Shown in pieces: positions 1 through 9,435 of a stretch of DNA of 64,000 nucleotides. The notes beneath the pieces were generated by a model. It was not told where the DNA came from. It ran no database searches and was given only the letters and a program-made list of their open reading frames with translations. The position numbers and the translations under genes were made by a program. The DNA lies in contig CAIKND010000106.1 of NCBI GenBank assembly GCA_903828675.1, positions 1 to 64,000 of the forward strand. Direction: 5' to 3'. The DNA is from an uncultured Acidobacteriaceae bacterium (GTDB taxonomy: Bacteria > Acidobacteriota > Terriglobia > Terriglobales > Acidobacteriaceae). The first letter of the stretch is position 1. Each line of letters opens with the position of its first letter.

Positions 1-780
1 CGTCGTTCCGCTTCCCGTCACGCCGCTGCCTGACCACGAATAAATCGCGTTCAGCTTAGGATCAAGACCGCCTGCCGTCGCCGTCACTGTAACCGGGTCG
101 CCAGGGAATACCGATGCCGGACTGGCCGAGCAAGCAAGCGTGAGAGGCAGTGGCTCCGCGGCCTGAATGTGGTAGGTGATGCCGAAAGCCAGCCGCAAGT
201 CGCTTTGCGTGTTCGCATAGGCGTTGGGCAGCGCCGTCCGCACGTAGTCGGCTTCCAGCAGGCGCACGCCGAATCTCCTGGTGAGGTAGAGATTCAGGCC
301 GCCGCCGGCTTGGATCGCCAGTGAGTTGGCGCTGCTCGTCGCAGCCCCTTCGGCCGGAAAGAGCCCGTCGAAGGCATGTACCTCGCCAAACAGTCCCTGA
401 GCATAAACCTGCAACCGCCGCCTGTCCGGAGCGCTGCCATGCCCCTGCCAGGCCGTGAATGTGTACCGCGGACCACCCATAACGGCGATCTTGTTCACAT
501 CAATACCCGGTGTGAAGTTGGAGGCATGATCGCCGGTAAGGCTGGCGGCAATGCCGAAGCCATTCCAGAAGGTCACCGCCGCATCCGCCCCGCCTCCCTT
601 GAGCCAGAAGCAGCAATGGCCCGGTACCCACCGGGCATGCTCGGCGGCAAAAGTCACGGCCAGATCGCCCGAGACCACCGCCGGAGCAGCCGGCTTCTGA
701 CTCTGCTGTGCCCAGCCTGCGGCCCCAGCCAACATGCTTGCGCCCACAAGGAGCACCCTTACGCGATTCGAAAAACGCAT
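1..780 (-). CDS. Outer-membrane beta-barrel protein with Ig-like tail (partial, runs off the left edge)
   Basis: The reading frame opens with ATG at 780 and stays open to base 1, so at least 260 codons are present and the C-terminus is missing. An AAGGAG Shine-Dalgarno lies at 788-793. The first 25 residues form a signal peptide (basic n-region, hydrophobic core, cleavage near GWAQQ). The next 180 or so residues have the alternating aromatic/small pattern of an outer-membrane barrel, with strands such as DLRLAFGITYHIQ. An Ig-like segment (CSASPASVFPGDPVTV) then begins, of the kind that often links a barrel to an OmpA-type peptidoglycan-binding domain, but that part lies outside the window. 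Only 14 nt separate it from the stop of the NHL-repeat gene upstream, so the two are probably cotranscribed. The barrel assignment rests on composition and is an inference. Confidence 0.75.
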   Translation of the reverse strand, partial: MRFSNRVRVLLVGASMLAGAAGWAQQSQKPAAPAVVSGDLAVTFAAEHARWVPGHCCFWLKGGGADAAVTFWNGFGIAASLTGDHASNFTPGIDVNKIAVMGGPRYTFTAWQGHGSAPDRRRLQVYAQGLFGEVHAFDGLFPAEGAATSSANSLAIQAGGGLNLYLTRRFGVRLLEADYVRTALPNAYANTQSDLRLAFGITYHIQAAEPLPLTLACSASPASVFPGDPVTVTATAGGLDPKLNAIYSWSGSGVTGSGTT

Positions 781-794
781 CCCAGTTCTCCTTC

Positions 795-3700
795 TTACTC
801 AATCGTCAACGTAACGTTGGAGGTGTGCGACAGCGCGCCCGAAGTTCCAGTCGCGGTCAATGTATATGTCTGCTGTGCCTGGCCAAAGAAGCCTGTGGCG
901 GAACCGCAGCCGCTCACGCCGGCCAGAGCCACCGCGCCTGCTACGAGCAGCAGAAAAATCGAGAGCATACGGCTGAAGCGCCTGCCCGCCTTGCGAAGCC
1001 TGCCCACAAAAGGCAGCAGGAAGAACGCCAGCGAGAACGGCGCAAGCCGCGAAAGCAGATTGCCCCCTGGGCCGCTGGGCGGCTCAATCGCCGCGGTAGC
1101 CTTCGTCGTTTGGACGGTCAAGGTAACCGTGGTCACACCCGCCCCAGCTGCGATGGTCGACGGGGTGAAGACCGCCGTAGTTCCAGCAGGCAAGCCGCTG
1201 ACCGACATCGTGATGGCCGACGGGAACAAGGTAGCCCCGCCCGAAGGACTCACGAGAAATGCGTACGTGGCCGTTGAGCCCGGTATCACCGTAAACGAAG
1301 CTCCCTGGATAGTGATGGTGAAGTCCACCACCGCTTCGGTCAGCACGCTGCTGGGCCCCGGAAGATAGTTCGCGTCGCCGCCATACGACGCGGTGATGCT
1401 GTGCGACGCCACTGCCAGATTTGAAGTGGTAAAGGTGGCCACGCCGCTTGCGTTCAGCGTTCCCGTGCCCAGTGGAGTTGTGCCATCCAGGAAGGTCACT
1501 GTACCGGTTGGTCCGCTCAATCCAGGGGCGCTCCCCATCGGCTGCACTCCGCTTCCGGAGCCGGTCGGCTGGCTTGCGCTCAATGCAACCGTTGCCGTGA
1601 ACGTCACCGCGTTCTGTACAAACACCGGGTTAGCGCTACTGGTTACCTTCACTGCCGAAGCTGCCCGGTTAACCGTGATTGCGTAAACTTGGCTCACCGA
1701 GAATGGCGCGCCTGTTCCCGTGCTGCTGTCGGCTGCCGTAACCGTGAAGGAGTATGGAGTCGCACTTGCCGCGGTCGGCGTTCCCGAAATCAGGCCGGTC
1801 GAGGCGCTGAGCAACAACCCGGGAGGTAGACCGGCGCCCACCGAGTACGTGTACGGCGCGGTACCGCCGCTGGCGCTGATGGAACGGCTGTAGACCGATC
1901 CAAAAGTTCCGGCAGGCAGTGTGGCGGGCGCGAGCGCAAGCACCGGCGCGCTTACCACGATGCTGTAAGCCTGGCTGGCCGTGTTGTTCGCACTGTCAGT
2001 GGCCTGAATCGTGAAGTTGAACGTACCCGCGGCTGTCGGAATTCCCGAGATCAGCCCCGCGTTCGCCCCGGAACCGGCCAGCGTCAGCCCTGCAGGCCAG
2101 CTCCCGCCCGTCACCGAGTACGCATAAGGACTTGTCCCACCGCTGGCAAGTATCTGTTGAGCGTAGGAAACTCCCACCTGTCCGGCAGCCAGCGGGGGCG
2201 GCGTCAGCGTAATGGCGATAACGTCGAAGCTGGTGCTGTTGGCCGTGATGGTGAAGGGGCCTGCCGTGGCCGAGGCCACCAGGTAGTCCCCGGTTTGTGC
2301 CCCGGAGACCTTCAGACCGCTAAAGATCGCTGCTCCATTTGTGCCCGTATTCATTCGCAGTGTTCCGCTGAGCGCGCCGTTCTTGAGTGCAACCGTAATC
2401 GGCGCTCCAGGAAGCGCGAAAGGCTGCGCGTTATCGCTCAACTGCACCACCGAATCCGGCGTGAACGCGACATTGATATGTTGCGAGGACGCTGGCGAGG
2501 TGGTAAAGCTCAACGAGTAAGCCGTCTGTACCGAGCCCGCATCTACGCATGCAGTTGGGCTGTAGGCTGTCGTCGAACGGGGATTGCCGCGTTGATCGGT
2601 GCTTAGTCCGGCCGTCGTCGCGTTCGCAGGAATTCCGGCGCAGATGGCCACACTCGAAAGCAGGGGCATCATAGTCTGCGTTGGGCCGCCGTAGTTGCCT
2701 AGCGGGGCAAGGTTCACATCGGCCAAGGTCACCCCTGGGGTTCCAGAGCCGACCACCACGTTGCCGCCGTTATCGGTCTCCGTGCCGTCGCCGTTGTCGA
2801 TGGCATCGGCGAGCAGGTTGTTGGCCAGCGTAAGTGCTGCGTCGCTATAGCCGCCTGCAGTGGTTTCGCTGCCGGCGCTATTGCCGCTGATAGTGTCGTT
2901 CACCAGCGTCATGGTCGCGCCATCGCCGGTGTTGTAGAGGCCGCCGCCCATGTCTACTGCGGAGTTGCCGCTGAAGGTGCTGTTGCTCACTACTGCCGCG
3001 CCGTAGTAGCCGTCGTTGTCGCTGTAGTTATAGATGCCGCCACCAGTCGTCGCGCTATTGCCGCTAAACGTGCTGCTGGTCACCGTCAGCGGGCCATAGT
3101 TGACAATGCCGCCGCCGTTGTTGCCTGCGCTATTGCCGCTTACGGTGCAGTCGGTCATGGTCAGCATGCCGACATTGTGGATGCCGCCGCCGCTCCAGTT
3201 AGTCGCGACATTGTTACTGATTGTGCAATTGGCCAGCGTCAGTGTGCCAAAGTTCTTGATGCCGCTGCCTTCCTTGTACTTGCCGCCAGTTACGGTCAGT
3301 CCGGATATTGCGACCGTCGTTTCTCCATCGATGTAGAAGATTCGATTCAGATTCGCGCTGGCCACACTGAGCGCGTTCGCGCCCGGTCCCACGATGTCCA
3401 TATTGGCGCCGATTTCCAGAGAGCCGCCGGTGTCCACGTTGTAGACCCCCGGATGGCTTGCGCTCAGGTTCAGCGAGGCGGCAAAGTTGATCGTCGGCGT
3501 AAGCGTCGCGGTACTCATCTCGGTGGCCGCGGCAATCGCGTCGCGCAGGCTGCAGGTTGGCTTCGCCGTTGCGCCAGTGGAGGTATCGTTGCAGTTCGCC
3601 GCTACTCCGACCTTTCCATCCGCGCTCGTGGCGCTGGTCACGCCTTTCGCGCTCTTTACAACAGCCGAACCATCAGGAGTTGGGATAAATGCCACATCAT

Positions 3701-5201
3701 CGGTCAGGGTCGTCACCGTGAAGACCGGAGGCGGCAGATTGGTCAAATTGAATAGCGCCCCCAAGGTCGCCCCTGGGAACATTGCGGAAACCTGGTACGC
3801 ACCGGGAATCATGTTGGCCGTAGCGGACACACTGGCTGTGCCATTCAAATCGGTGACTGCCGTCATGCTTGACAGCACCGCGCTGGCGCCAGATGTGGGT
3901 ATTGTGAACGTCACCGTCACGCCCCACACGCCGTTTCCACCCCCATCGACCGCCTTAACCCACAACCGGTCGCCAAAAAGCTGGCCCACACGCGCAGATT
4001 GATCATCCGCAAGAGCGTCAAGCCCAACCGCTGAATCCAGGCTAACCACCATCGTCCGCTGCACCTGAGGTGCCGCCACATAGTTGGCGTTGCCGGCCTG
4101 GTTGGCATCGATGATTACCGTGCCTGGACCGATAATCGTCAACGTGCCGCCGCTGATGCTGGCGATTCCGGCGGTTGAGCTCGGATCGACGCTGAAGACA
4201 ACTGGATTGCCCGAGCCGCCGCCGCTGGCGCTGGGCGTAAAGGTAAGATTAACCCCGTTGTAAATGGCAGTGCCAGGCAGAGTGAATACGATCGCCTGCG
4301 TGGCCATTCCCAATCCGCTCAGCGCAATGCTCTGCGTGGCGTATGCCGGAGATACCGCATTGAGCGCGTCGTCTGTAAGCACCAGCGTGCCGTTGTAGCT
4401 CGCGGCCTGTGTTGGCGCAAAACCGATAGGCAACTGGCACGAACTTCCAGCTTCCAGCGTCCCGGCAGAAGCGCCAGCCGAGATCAGCTGGCAGTCCGAT
4501 CCGTTGCCGCTGATCAATGTAAAGCCGGCCGCGATGCTGGGGTTGGTCCCGGAGCTTGGCGCCGGAAAACTCAGCGGCGCGTTGCCGATATTCTCAACCG
4601 TCACCGTCTTCGAACCGTCGGTAATTGTCGATCCAACTGCCGCGCCGGCAAAAACAATCGTCGGACCATCCGCCACGTCCAGCTTCATCACACCCGGAGT
4701 GGCGACGTACGGCAGAACTACATAGATGTTGCCGAGGGCATCGACCGCTATGTTGTTGTCTTGACCTATTCCGCTGGCAACTGTATTGGCCGTCGTGTAG
4801 CCGCCCGCCACCAGTATCTCTTTCACTTCTTGGTGGCCAGCGTCGGCGACGAAGACGTTGCCATTGCCGTCCACCGCCACGCCTCTGACGGTTGAATAGC
4901 TGCCCGCCAGGGTTTTGACCGTGGTGTAGCCACCCGCCACTAAGATCTCTTTGACCGCGTTGTTGTTGGTATCGGCAACAAACACGTTGCCTGCCACATC
5001 CGCGGCAATGCCATAAGGCTGGTTGAAACTGGTGGCCAGGGTTTTGACCGTCGCATAGCCGCCCGCCGCTTCAATCTCGTATACAGCGTTGTTGCTGGCA
5101 TCCACGACAAAGGCGTTTCCCGCCCCGTCTACCGCCACGCCGTAGGGGTAGCCGAACACAAAGCCGACGCCGAGCTGTTTGACCGTGGTATAGCCGCCCA
5201 C
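795..5201 (-). CDS. Secreted NHL-repeat/beta-helix/Ig-like giant, C-terminal part after an in-frame stop
   Basis: This 1468-residue frame continues the frame of the gene at 5211-6704 directly. The nominal start is a GTG inside an NHL repeat (GGYTTVKQL), so it is not a natural N-terminus. In order it shows NHL repeats (about 1-170), a choice-of-anchor/ASH-like beta domain (about 185-300), bacterial Ig-like segments, a right-handed parallel beta-helix with repeated SGNSA and GGGIYN motifs (about 560-820), two putative-Ig He_PIG modules (about 1020-1190) and an Ig-like domain containing GTVTFLDGTTPLGTG. The C-terminus has two hydrophobic segments (about 1388-1402 and 1412-1431), then a Cys and a short beta tail, an arrangement seen in acidobacterial surface giants. 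It is probably an adhesin or surface scaffold, and no catalytic motif is visible. The start is artificial unless translation re-initiates. Confidence 0.7.
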   Translation of the reverse strand: MGGYTTVKQLGVGFVFGYPYGVAVDGAGNAFVVDASNNAVYEIEAAGGYATVKTLATSFNQPYGIAADVAGNVFVADTNNNAVKEILVAGGYTTVKTLAGSYSTVRGVAVDGNGNVFVADAGHQEVKEILVAGGYTTANTVASGIGQDNNIAVDALGNIYVVLPYVATPGVMKLDVADGPTIVFAGAAVGSTITDGSKTVTVENIGNAPLSFPAPSSGTNPSIAAGFTLISGNGSDCQLISAGASAGTLEAGSSCQLPIGFAPTQAASYNGTLVLTDDALNAVSPAYATQSIALSGLGMATQAIVFTLPGTAIYNGVNLTFTPSASGGGSGNPVVFSVDPSSTAGIASISGGTLTIIGPGTVIIDANQAGNANYVAAPQVQRTMVVSLDSAVGLDALADDQSARVGQLFGDRLWVKAVDGGGNGVWGVTVTFTIPTSGASAVLSSMTAVTDLNGTASVSATANMIPGAYQVSAMFPGATLGALFNLTNLPPPVFTVTTLTDDVAFIPTPDGSAVVKSAKGVTSATSADGKVGVAANCNDTSTGATAKPTCSLRDAIAAATEMSTATLTPTINFAASLNLSASHPGVYNVDTGGSLEIGANMDIVGPGANALSVASANLNRIFYIDGETTVAISGLTVTGGKYKEGSGIKNFGTLTLANCTISNNVATNWSGGGIHNVGMLTMTDCTVSGNSAGNNGGGIVNYGPLTVTSSTFSGNSATTGGGIYNYSDNDGYYGAAVVSNSTFSGNSAVDMGGGLYNTGDGATMTLVNDTISGNSAGSETTAGGYSDAALTLANNLLADAIDNGDGTETDNGGNVVVGSGTPGVTLADVNLAPLGNYGGPTQTMMPLLSSVAICAGIPANATTAGLSTDQRGNPRSTTAYSPTACVDAGSVQTAYSLSFTTSPASSQHINVAFTPDSVVQLSDNAQPFALPGAPITVALKNGALSGTLRMNTGTNGAAIFSGLKVSGAQTGDYLVASATAGPFTITANSTSFDVIAITLTPPPLAAGQVGVSYAQQILASGGTSPYAYSVTGGSWPAGLTLAGSGANAGLISGIPTAAGTFNFTIQATDSANNTASQAYSIVVSAPVLALAPATLPAGTFGSVYSRSISASGGTAPYTYSVGAGLPPGLLLSASTGLISGTPTAASATPYSFTVTAADSSTGTGAPFSVSQVYAITVNRAASAVKVTSSANPVFVQNAVTFTATVALSASQPTGSGSGVQPMGSAPGLSGPTGTVTFLDGTTPLGTGTLNASGVATFTTSNLAVASHSITASYGGDANYLPGPSSVLTEAVVDFTITIQGASFTVIPGSTATYAFLVSPSGGATLFPSAITMSVSGLPAGTTAVFTPSTIAAGAGVTTVTLTVQTTKATAAIEPPSGPGGNLLSRLAPFSLAFFLLPFVGRLRKAGRRFSRMLSIFLLLVAGAVALAGVSGCGSATGFFGQAQQTYTLTATGTSGALSHTSNVTLTIE

Positions 5202-5210
5202 CGCCAGAAC

Positions 5211-5213
5211 CTA
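5211..5213 (-). other. In-frame TAG that splits the NHL-repeat gene
   Basis: On the minus strand the frame reads A-V-Y-TAG-V-L-A-V-G-G-Y. Equivalent positions in neighbouring NHL repeats read AVYEILAAGG and VYEIEAAGG, so the stop sits exactly where Glu is expected. A single GAG-to-TAG change explains it. Both flanking frames are in the same register (6704 minus 5201 is a multiple of three). It could be a real nonsense mutation, a phase variant or a sequencing error. Confidence 0.9.
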
Positions 5214-6704
5214 ATAGACCGCCTTGCTATTCGGTAAAGCGACAAAGAGGTTTCCCGCGCCGTCCACAGCCACGCCGTCGGCCGAACCCGGTACGCCGGT
5301 CAGCGTTGTCACTGCGCCTCCCGGCGCAAACTTTTTCACGCTAGAGAATGCCTGGGTTGCAAAGATATTCCCGTCGCCGTCTACCGCAACCGCGGAAGGA
5401 GAGCCAAGGCCAGTTGCCACCATGCTCCGCGTTGCTGGCGAAAACGCAACCTGGGGCCCCACGCCCGTGCCTTGCAGATAGGCCGTGGAAATCACGTTGC
5501 CATCGATATCCAGAAGTTCCACCGCGCCCACGCGCACGCCGGAAACCGTCGGCTCCAGCGTCACGTCCACCGTGCAAGTTTCGCCAGTTTCGTAGATCTT
5601 GTCTGATCCGTTATTTGTGGTGCATGTGCCCGTTCCAGCATCAACAAAGTCCAGATCGACTGCACCCTTGGTCACAACCATCGGCGCGCTGATCGCTCCC
5701 CCGTGGATGAAGGTAAAGGTCAAAGTCACGGCTGAGCCGGTGCTGCCCACATTCACCGCACCAAATTTGGCGGTGATCAGATTCAGCTTGTCGATTACCT
5801 TGGCTGCTCCGTTGGCGACAAAGACGTTCCCCCGGCTGTCCGCCACCATACCTTCTGGGCTCTGAACATTGCCCAGGATGACAGCATCACCGCCCGCTCC
5901 CTGAATCTCCCACAGGTAACTCTGATCGGAAACGAATACGTTGCCGCTGCCGTCCACCGTGATGAATTGCGCGGTGTTCAAGCCGGTCAACAGCGTGTTG
6001 ATCGTTGACGATGACGTAACCACGCCGCCGGTCGCGACCATCTCATACGCGTTGCCGTTGCCATTGTCCGCCACAAAGATGTTTCCGCTCGCGTCCACGG
6101 CAATGCCCTTGGGCGCGCTGAAACTGCTTGAAAGCAGAGTTGCCGAGCTGTAGCCACCCGCCTTCGTAACCTCGTACACGCCCTTCGAGCCGCTGAAATT
6201 CGTAAAGAAGAGGTTCCCGCTGCCATCCACCGCAATGCCGCCCAGATTGGTAGCGCCAAAACTGCTCGTCGAGCCGCCCAGCGTCTTCAGCGACGAGCAA
6301 TTCCCCGCGGGAATCTCGTAGATCGTCTGCTGAGCGTTATCGGCGACAAAAACATTCCCACTGCCATCCACGGCCACGCCGGAGGGGTATCCGAAGCTGC
6401 CGCTGCAAAGGTTGTTCACGGTCGTATGACCGCCCGCCGCCAGAATCTCATAAACAGCAGAACTCCCCGGATCGGCAACATAAAGGTTCCCGCTGCTGTC
6501 CATCGCGACGCCCTGGGGATTGCTGAAGCTTGCGCTCAGCGCGCTCTGGGCTGAATTGAAGATGGCTTCGGTCGGAGGTGTCGCGCCCATACCCAGCGGA
6601 AATGCCAACAATGCCGCTAAAAATGTCAGGGTTGCCGCCCAGGAAGTCCGGACTACTCCGGTTCCCACTTTGAATGAGAATAATGACTGGAAATCGAGAA
6701 GCAT
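5211..6704 (-). CDS. Secreted NHL-repeat protein, N-terminal part of the split giant
   Basis: This 497-residue frame starts at ATG 6704 behind a GAGGCG ribosome-binding site. A long n-region precedes a hydrophobic signal segment (about 20-40, TSWAATLTFLAALLAFPLG). At least seven NHL beta-propeller repeats follow, each with the pattern GVAVDGSGNVFVADN...VYEI, spaced 40-50 residues apart. A middle beta-sandwich segment (about 315-415) carries a Cys pair (TCTTNNGSDKIYETGETC), then propeller repeats resume and are cut by TAG at 5211. NHL propellers usually mediate protein or glycan binding. With the downstream frame it would make a protein of about 1970 residues, so this is best treated as the 5' half of one interrupted gene. 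Confidence 0.75.
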   Translation of the reverse strand: MLLDFQSLFSFKVGTGVVRTSWAATLTFLAALLAFPLGMGATPPTEAIFNSAQSALSASFSNPQGVAMDSSGNLYVADPGSSAVYEILAAGGHTTVNNLCSGSFGYPSGVAVDGSGNVFVADNAQQTIYEIPAGNCSSLKTLGGSTSSFGATNLGGIAVDGSGNLFFTNFSGSKGVYEVTKAGGYSSATLLSSSFSAPKGIAVDASGNIFVADNGNGNAYEMVATGGVVTSSSTINTLLTGLNTAQFITVDGSGNVFVSDQSYLWEIQGAGGDAVILGNVQSPEGMVADSRGNVFVANGAAKVIDKLNLITAKFGAVNVGSTGSAVTLTFTFIHGGAISAPMVVTKGAVDLDFVDAGTGTCTTNNGSDKIYETGETCTVDVTLEPTVSGVRVGAVELLDIDGNVISTAYLQGTGVGPQVAFSPATRSMVATGLGSPSAVAVDGDGNIFATQAFSSVKKFAPGGAVTTLTGVPGSADGVAVDGAGNLFVALPNSKAVY

Positions 6705-7318
6705 CTTGCGCCTCTATGCCAGGAAGACTCACCGCTGATCAAGGCCCCAGCTGTGCGCCGTTTCGCCTGAATCAATGCGGAATTCCTCTGACAACACCGT
6801 TGAGTCCCGCCATCGCCAAAATAAATGCGATGCACAAGATCGTTCCTGTTCGACTGGCGACCCAAATTTGATCGCAAGCCCATGCGTCGGTTTAGACAGA
6901 AGACGTGTCCCGTCTCAACTGCCATCCGGCGTCTGCCTCCACGTAAGTGAGCAGAAGTCCCTGGTTTGGTTCAGAGTATTTCAGCCCTAAACCGATCTTC
7001 TTTAGAATGCTGCACAAGGCTACCACATGAGGCTCAAAGCAGCGCGTTATTATCTGTATCCGCCTAAGGCAACCAAAAGAGAGGACTTGCGTGAAAATAA
7101 GTAACGTTTACGGCCCGCGCCACCCTATCTTCTTCCCCGATTCAGCGCAGAGGCTACAGTAGAGGATCTCCCCTAATGTCTCTCCAGCGCCCATTGCCTC
7201 AAATCCCCGCCGCTGCCATGTCCGCCACACAGTCGCTCACTTGGTCGAGAACTTCAGCAGGAAAGACATGACGGTAATACTCTGACTATGATTTCATGGG
7301 CTCAGCGAGGCTCAATCC
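6705..7318. other. Divergent intergenic region, 614 nt, no gene seen
   Basis: The region lies between the start of the NHL gene (minus) and the membrane-protein gene at 7319 (plus), so it must hold both promoters. No open frame with homologous-looking protein, hairpin of note or dispersed repeat was found. The stretch around 7030-7110 is more AT-rich than its surroundings and is the likeliest promoter area, but no confident -35/-10 pair was identified. Confidence 0.4.
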
Positions 7319-8167
7319 ATGGCATTGGAAAACTTCGGGGGCATCCGGTCCATCTCAGTTCCCACCTGGCTCAAACTGCTCATCTTCCTCATCGTGCTGG
7401 CCGTGCTTGCGGCGGATCTGGCGATCGCCTTGATTGCTCTCACAAACCCGACGCACAAGGACTGGTTTTCCGTTTCGGTGCAACTCGTAGGCTCGCTGCT
7501 TCCCTTGCTGCTGGTCATTTTGCTCCTCGCATTTTCCAGCCGAGGTCCGGAGGCTATTCGACGGAAAACCTCGCATCTGCTTCTGCACCTTGTGCCCGAA
7601 ACCATCGAATCTTCGCTCACCTGGAGCCCCGAGTTCGACGCCATTGAAAAGCAGCAGTGGGGCAAGAAGCGCAATGGAAGCACGCAAATCGAAGTCGGTC
7701 ACCGGCAGGGAGATTTCTGCTGCATCTACAGGATTTCGTTCCCCGAGCTTCACTCCATCCCCGCAAGATCGCGGGTCGTATTCCTGGTCGTCGAGCTGAA
7801 GGTGCGCCAGGCGAATATGCACCTTTGCGTGCCACGAGATGCGTTTGACAATTTCTGCAGCCAATCCGGAATGGCAGGATTCGAGGCCTTCAAAAAGGCA
7901 TTCGGGCTGACCCTGGGCGGCGCGGAAAAGGCCGGATGCAAGGTCAACCCTGCAATCTACCAGTTCCCCTACTCGCAGGGCACGCTCCAGACCGGGGTCG
8001 TAGTCTATCGGGACCTGTCCGAGGATTTTTTTACGGATCCTGCCGAACAATTGTTCTGGGCGCAGGACATGGTCACCATGCTCAAGGGTTTCGTCGAGGA
8101 GGGCCTTGCCGCTTCGCAGCCCGCGCCGTGGTTTCCTGAGGCGACTCCTCCGGAAAAACCCCGCTGA
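7319..8167 (+). CDS. Two-helix membrane protein of unknown function
   Basis: The protein has 282 residues. Two hydrophobic helices near the N-terminus (about 18-43 and 52-74) are joined by a short loop with NPTHKDWFS, and a soluble domain of about 200 residues follows. The soluble part is alpha/beta in pattern, with Cys at CCIYRISFPEL and an acidic C-terminal helix, and ends in a Pro-rich tail. No recognisable catalytic or binding motif was found. The start ATG has a weak GAGG about 10 nt upstream. It stands alone between a divergent surface gene and a tRNA on the other strand. The function is unknown. Coding is supported by a long uninterrupted frame with normal codon use. Confidence 0.7.
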   Translation: MALENFGGIRSISVPTWLKLLIFLIVLAVLAADLAIALIALTNPTHKDWFSVSVQLVGSLLPLLLVILLLAFSSRGPEAIRRKTSHLLLHLVPETIESSLTWSPEFDAIEKQQWGKKRNGSTQIEVGHRQGDFCCIYRISFPELHSIPARSRVVFLVVELKVRQANMHLCVPRDAFDNFCSQSGMAGFEAFKKAFGLTLGGAEKAGCKVNPAIYQFPYSQGTLQTGVVVYRDLSEDFFTDPAEQLFWAQDMVTMLKGFVEEGLAASQPAPWFPEATPPEKPR

Positions 8168-8326
8168 TGGCTATACCGCGGAGCAGAGCGCGGACCCGGC
8201 AAAGAAGGTGCCGGCATAAGCGGCAGCGATCAGGTCCCAGGTAACCGTCAGGGGCGCACCCCAGGTGAGAGATTTCCAGGCGATTGACCACGAACTCTCT
8301 AAAACATTGATTATATTGAGGAAAAC

Positions 8327-8403
8327 TGGTGGCGGGAGGCAGGATCGAACTGCCGACCTACGGGTTATGAATCCGTCGCTCTAACCATCTGAGCTACCCC
8401 GCC
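8327..8403 (-). tRNA. tRNA-Met (CAT), elongator type
   Basis: On the minus strand a complete cloverleaf can be drawn: acceptor GGCGGGG paired with TCCCGCC, D-arm GCTC/GAGC, anticodon loop TTCATAA, T-arm with GTTCGATCC, discriminator A and encoded CCA (8327-8329). The anticodon CAT is the complement of 8367-8369. The anticodon stem ACGGA/CCCGT has an A.C apposition at the loop-proximal pair. The acceptor starts with a normal G-C pair, which argues against the initiator form. A lysidine-modified tRNA-Ile2 cannot be fully excluded from sequence alone, but the body resembles elongator tRNA-Met. Confidence 0.95.
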
Positions 8404-8614
8404 AGAGGGACAAAGGAAAGGAGCAGGCCGCGCTGGCCCCGCTGCGTGCGTGCGGACAGGAATCCACCACAACTTCCAACCTTGATGATACGGGTGCCTG
8501 GAAACTAGGTCAAACCTGACCGCTGCGCAATAGCTGCCCAGGCCCGCCCCTCCGCCCGCCTTCCAGGTGCCGCGCAGATGAATTTGCCTCCCCCGTTCCT
8601 GTAAACTCGCCTCC

Positions 8615-9364
8615 ATGAGTACGTTCCGTATCGCCGGCGTAATTCCCGCCCGGCTCAGTTCCACGCGCCTCAGCCGCAAGGTCCTGCGCTCCATTGCCGG
8701 CCGTCCCATGGTGGAGTGGGTGTGGCGCGCCGCCGCCTCCAGTGGCCTTATGGACCCCGTTGTCGTAGCCACCGACTCCGACGAAGTGGCCTCAGTCTGC
8801 CGTGAGCGAGGCATCCCCGTGGCGATGACTTCCCCATCCTGCCCCAGCGGGTCCGATCGTGTGCGCGAAGTCGCCCGCCAGATCGACGCCGACATCTATG
8901 TCAACATCCAGGGCGACGAGCCCACCCTGACCGCAGACTTTTTCCCGCCATTGCTCTCTCTCTTCAGCCGCCCCGAGGTTCAGGTCTCCACCCTCGCCGT
9001 CCGCTGTCAGCCCCATGAGTTCACAAACCCCAACGCCGTCAAAGTCGTCACCGCCCTCGACGGCCGCGCCCTCTACTTCTCCCGCGCCACCATCCCATTC
9101 GACCGAGATAACACCGGCTTCTCTGGCTACCGCAAGCACCTCGGCATCTACGCCTACCGCAAAGCTGCCCTTGAGCTCTTCGCCTCTCTCCCACCCTCGC
9201 CCTTGGAGAAACTCGAACGCCTCGAGCAACTCCGTCTCCTGGAAAACAACATCGCCCTCTACGTAGCCGAAGCCCCAAGAGACACTATCGGCGTCGACAC
9301 CGAAGAAGACCTCGCCCACGCCGAAGCCGCCCTCAAAGGTGCCGCAGGCCCAGCCATCGCATAG
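8615..9364 (+). CDS. kdsB: 3-deoxy-manno-octulosonate cytidylyltransferase
   Basis: The product transfers CMP from CTP to Kdo, activating it for lipid A inner-core assembly in the cytoplasm. The 249 residues match the family length. The N-terminal nucleotide-binding motif is IPARLSSTRLSRK, followed by the family motifs RPMVEWVW, VATDSDEV, CPSGSDRV, NIQGDEP and the late GVDTEEDL. An ATG at 8615 gives a full-length N-terminus, with no strong Shine-Dalgarno visible. It implies a Gram-negative envelope with lipopolysaccharide. No other Kdo gene is adjacent. Confidence 0.96.
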   Translation: MSTFRIAGVIPARLSSTRLSRKVLRSIAGRPMVEWVWRAAASSGLMDPVVVATDSDEVASVCRERGIPVAMTSPSCPSGSDRVREVARQIDADIYVNIQGDEPTLTADFFPPLLSLFSRPEVQVSTLAVRCQPHEFTNPNAVKVVTALDGRALYFSRATIPFDRDNTGFSGYRKHLGIYAYRKAALELFASLPPSPLEKLERLEQLRLLENNIALYVAEAPRDTIGVDTEEDLAHAEAALKGAAGPAIA

Positions 9365-9435
9365 CGTCCAATAAACCCATAAATTCCGAATTCCCCGCAA
9401 GAACTGGATAGCGCCCCGCCCCCCAATGAGCGACC

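Noticed and set aside
376-1368. Plus-strand open frame over the first kilobase
   Set aside because: It is antisense to a signal-peptide barrel gene and to the end of the NHL giant, and has no ribosome-binding site or recognisable domain.
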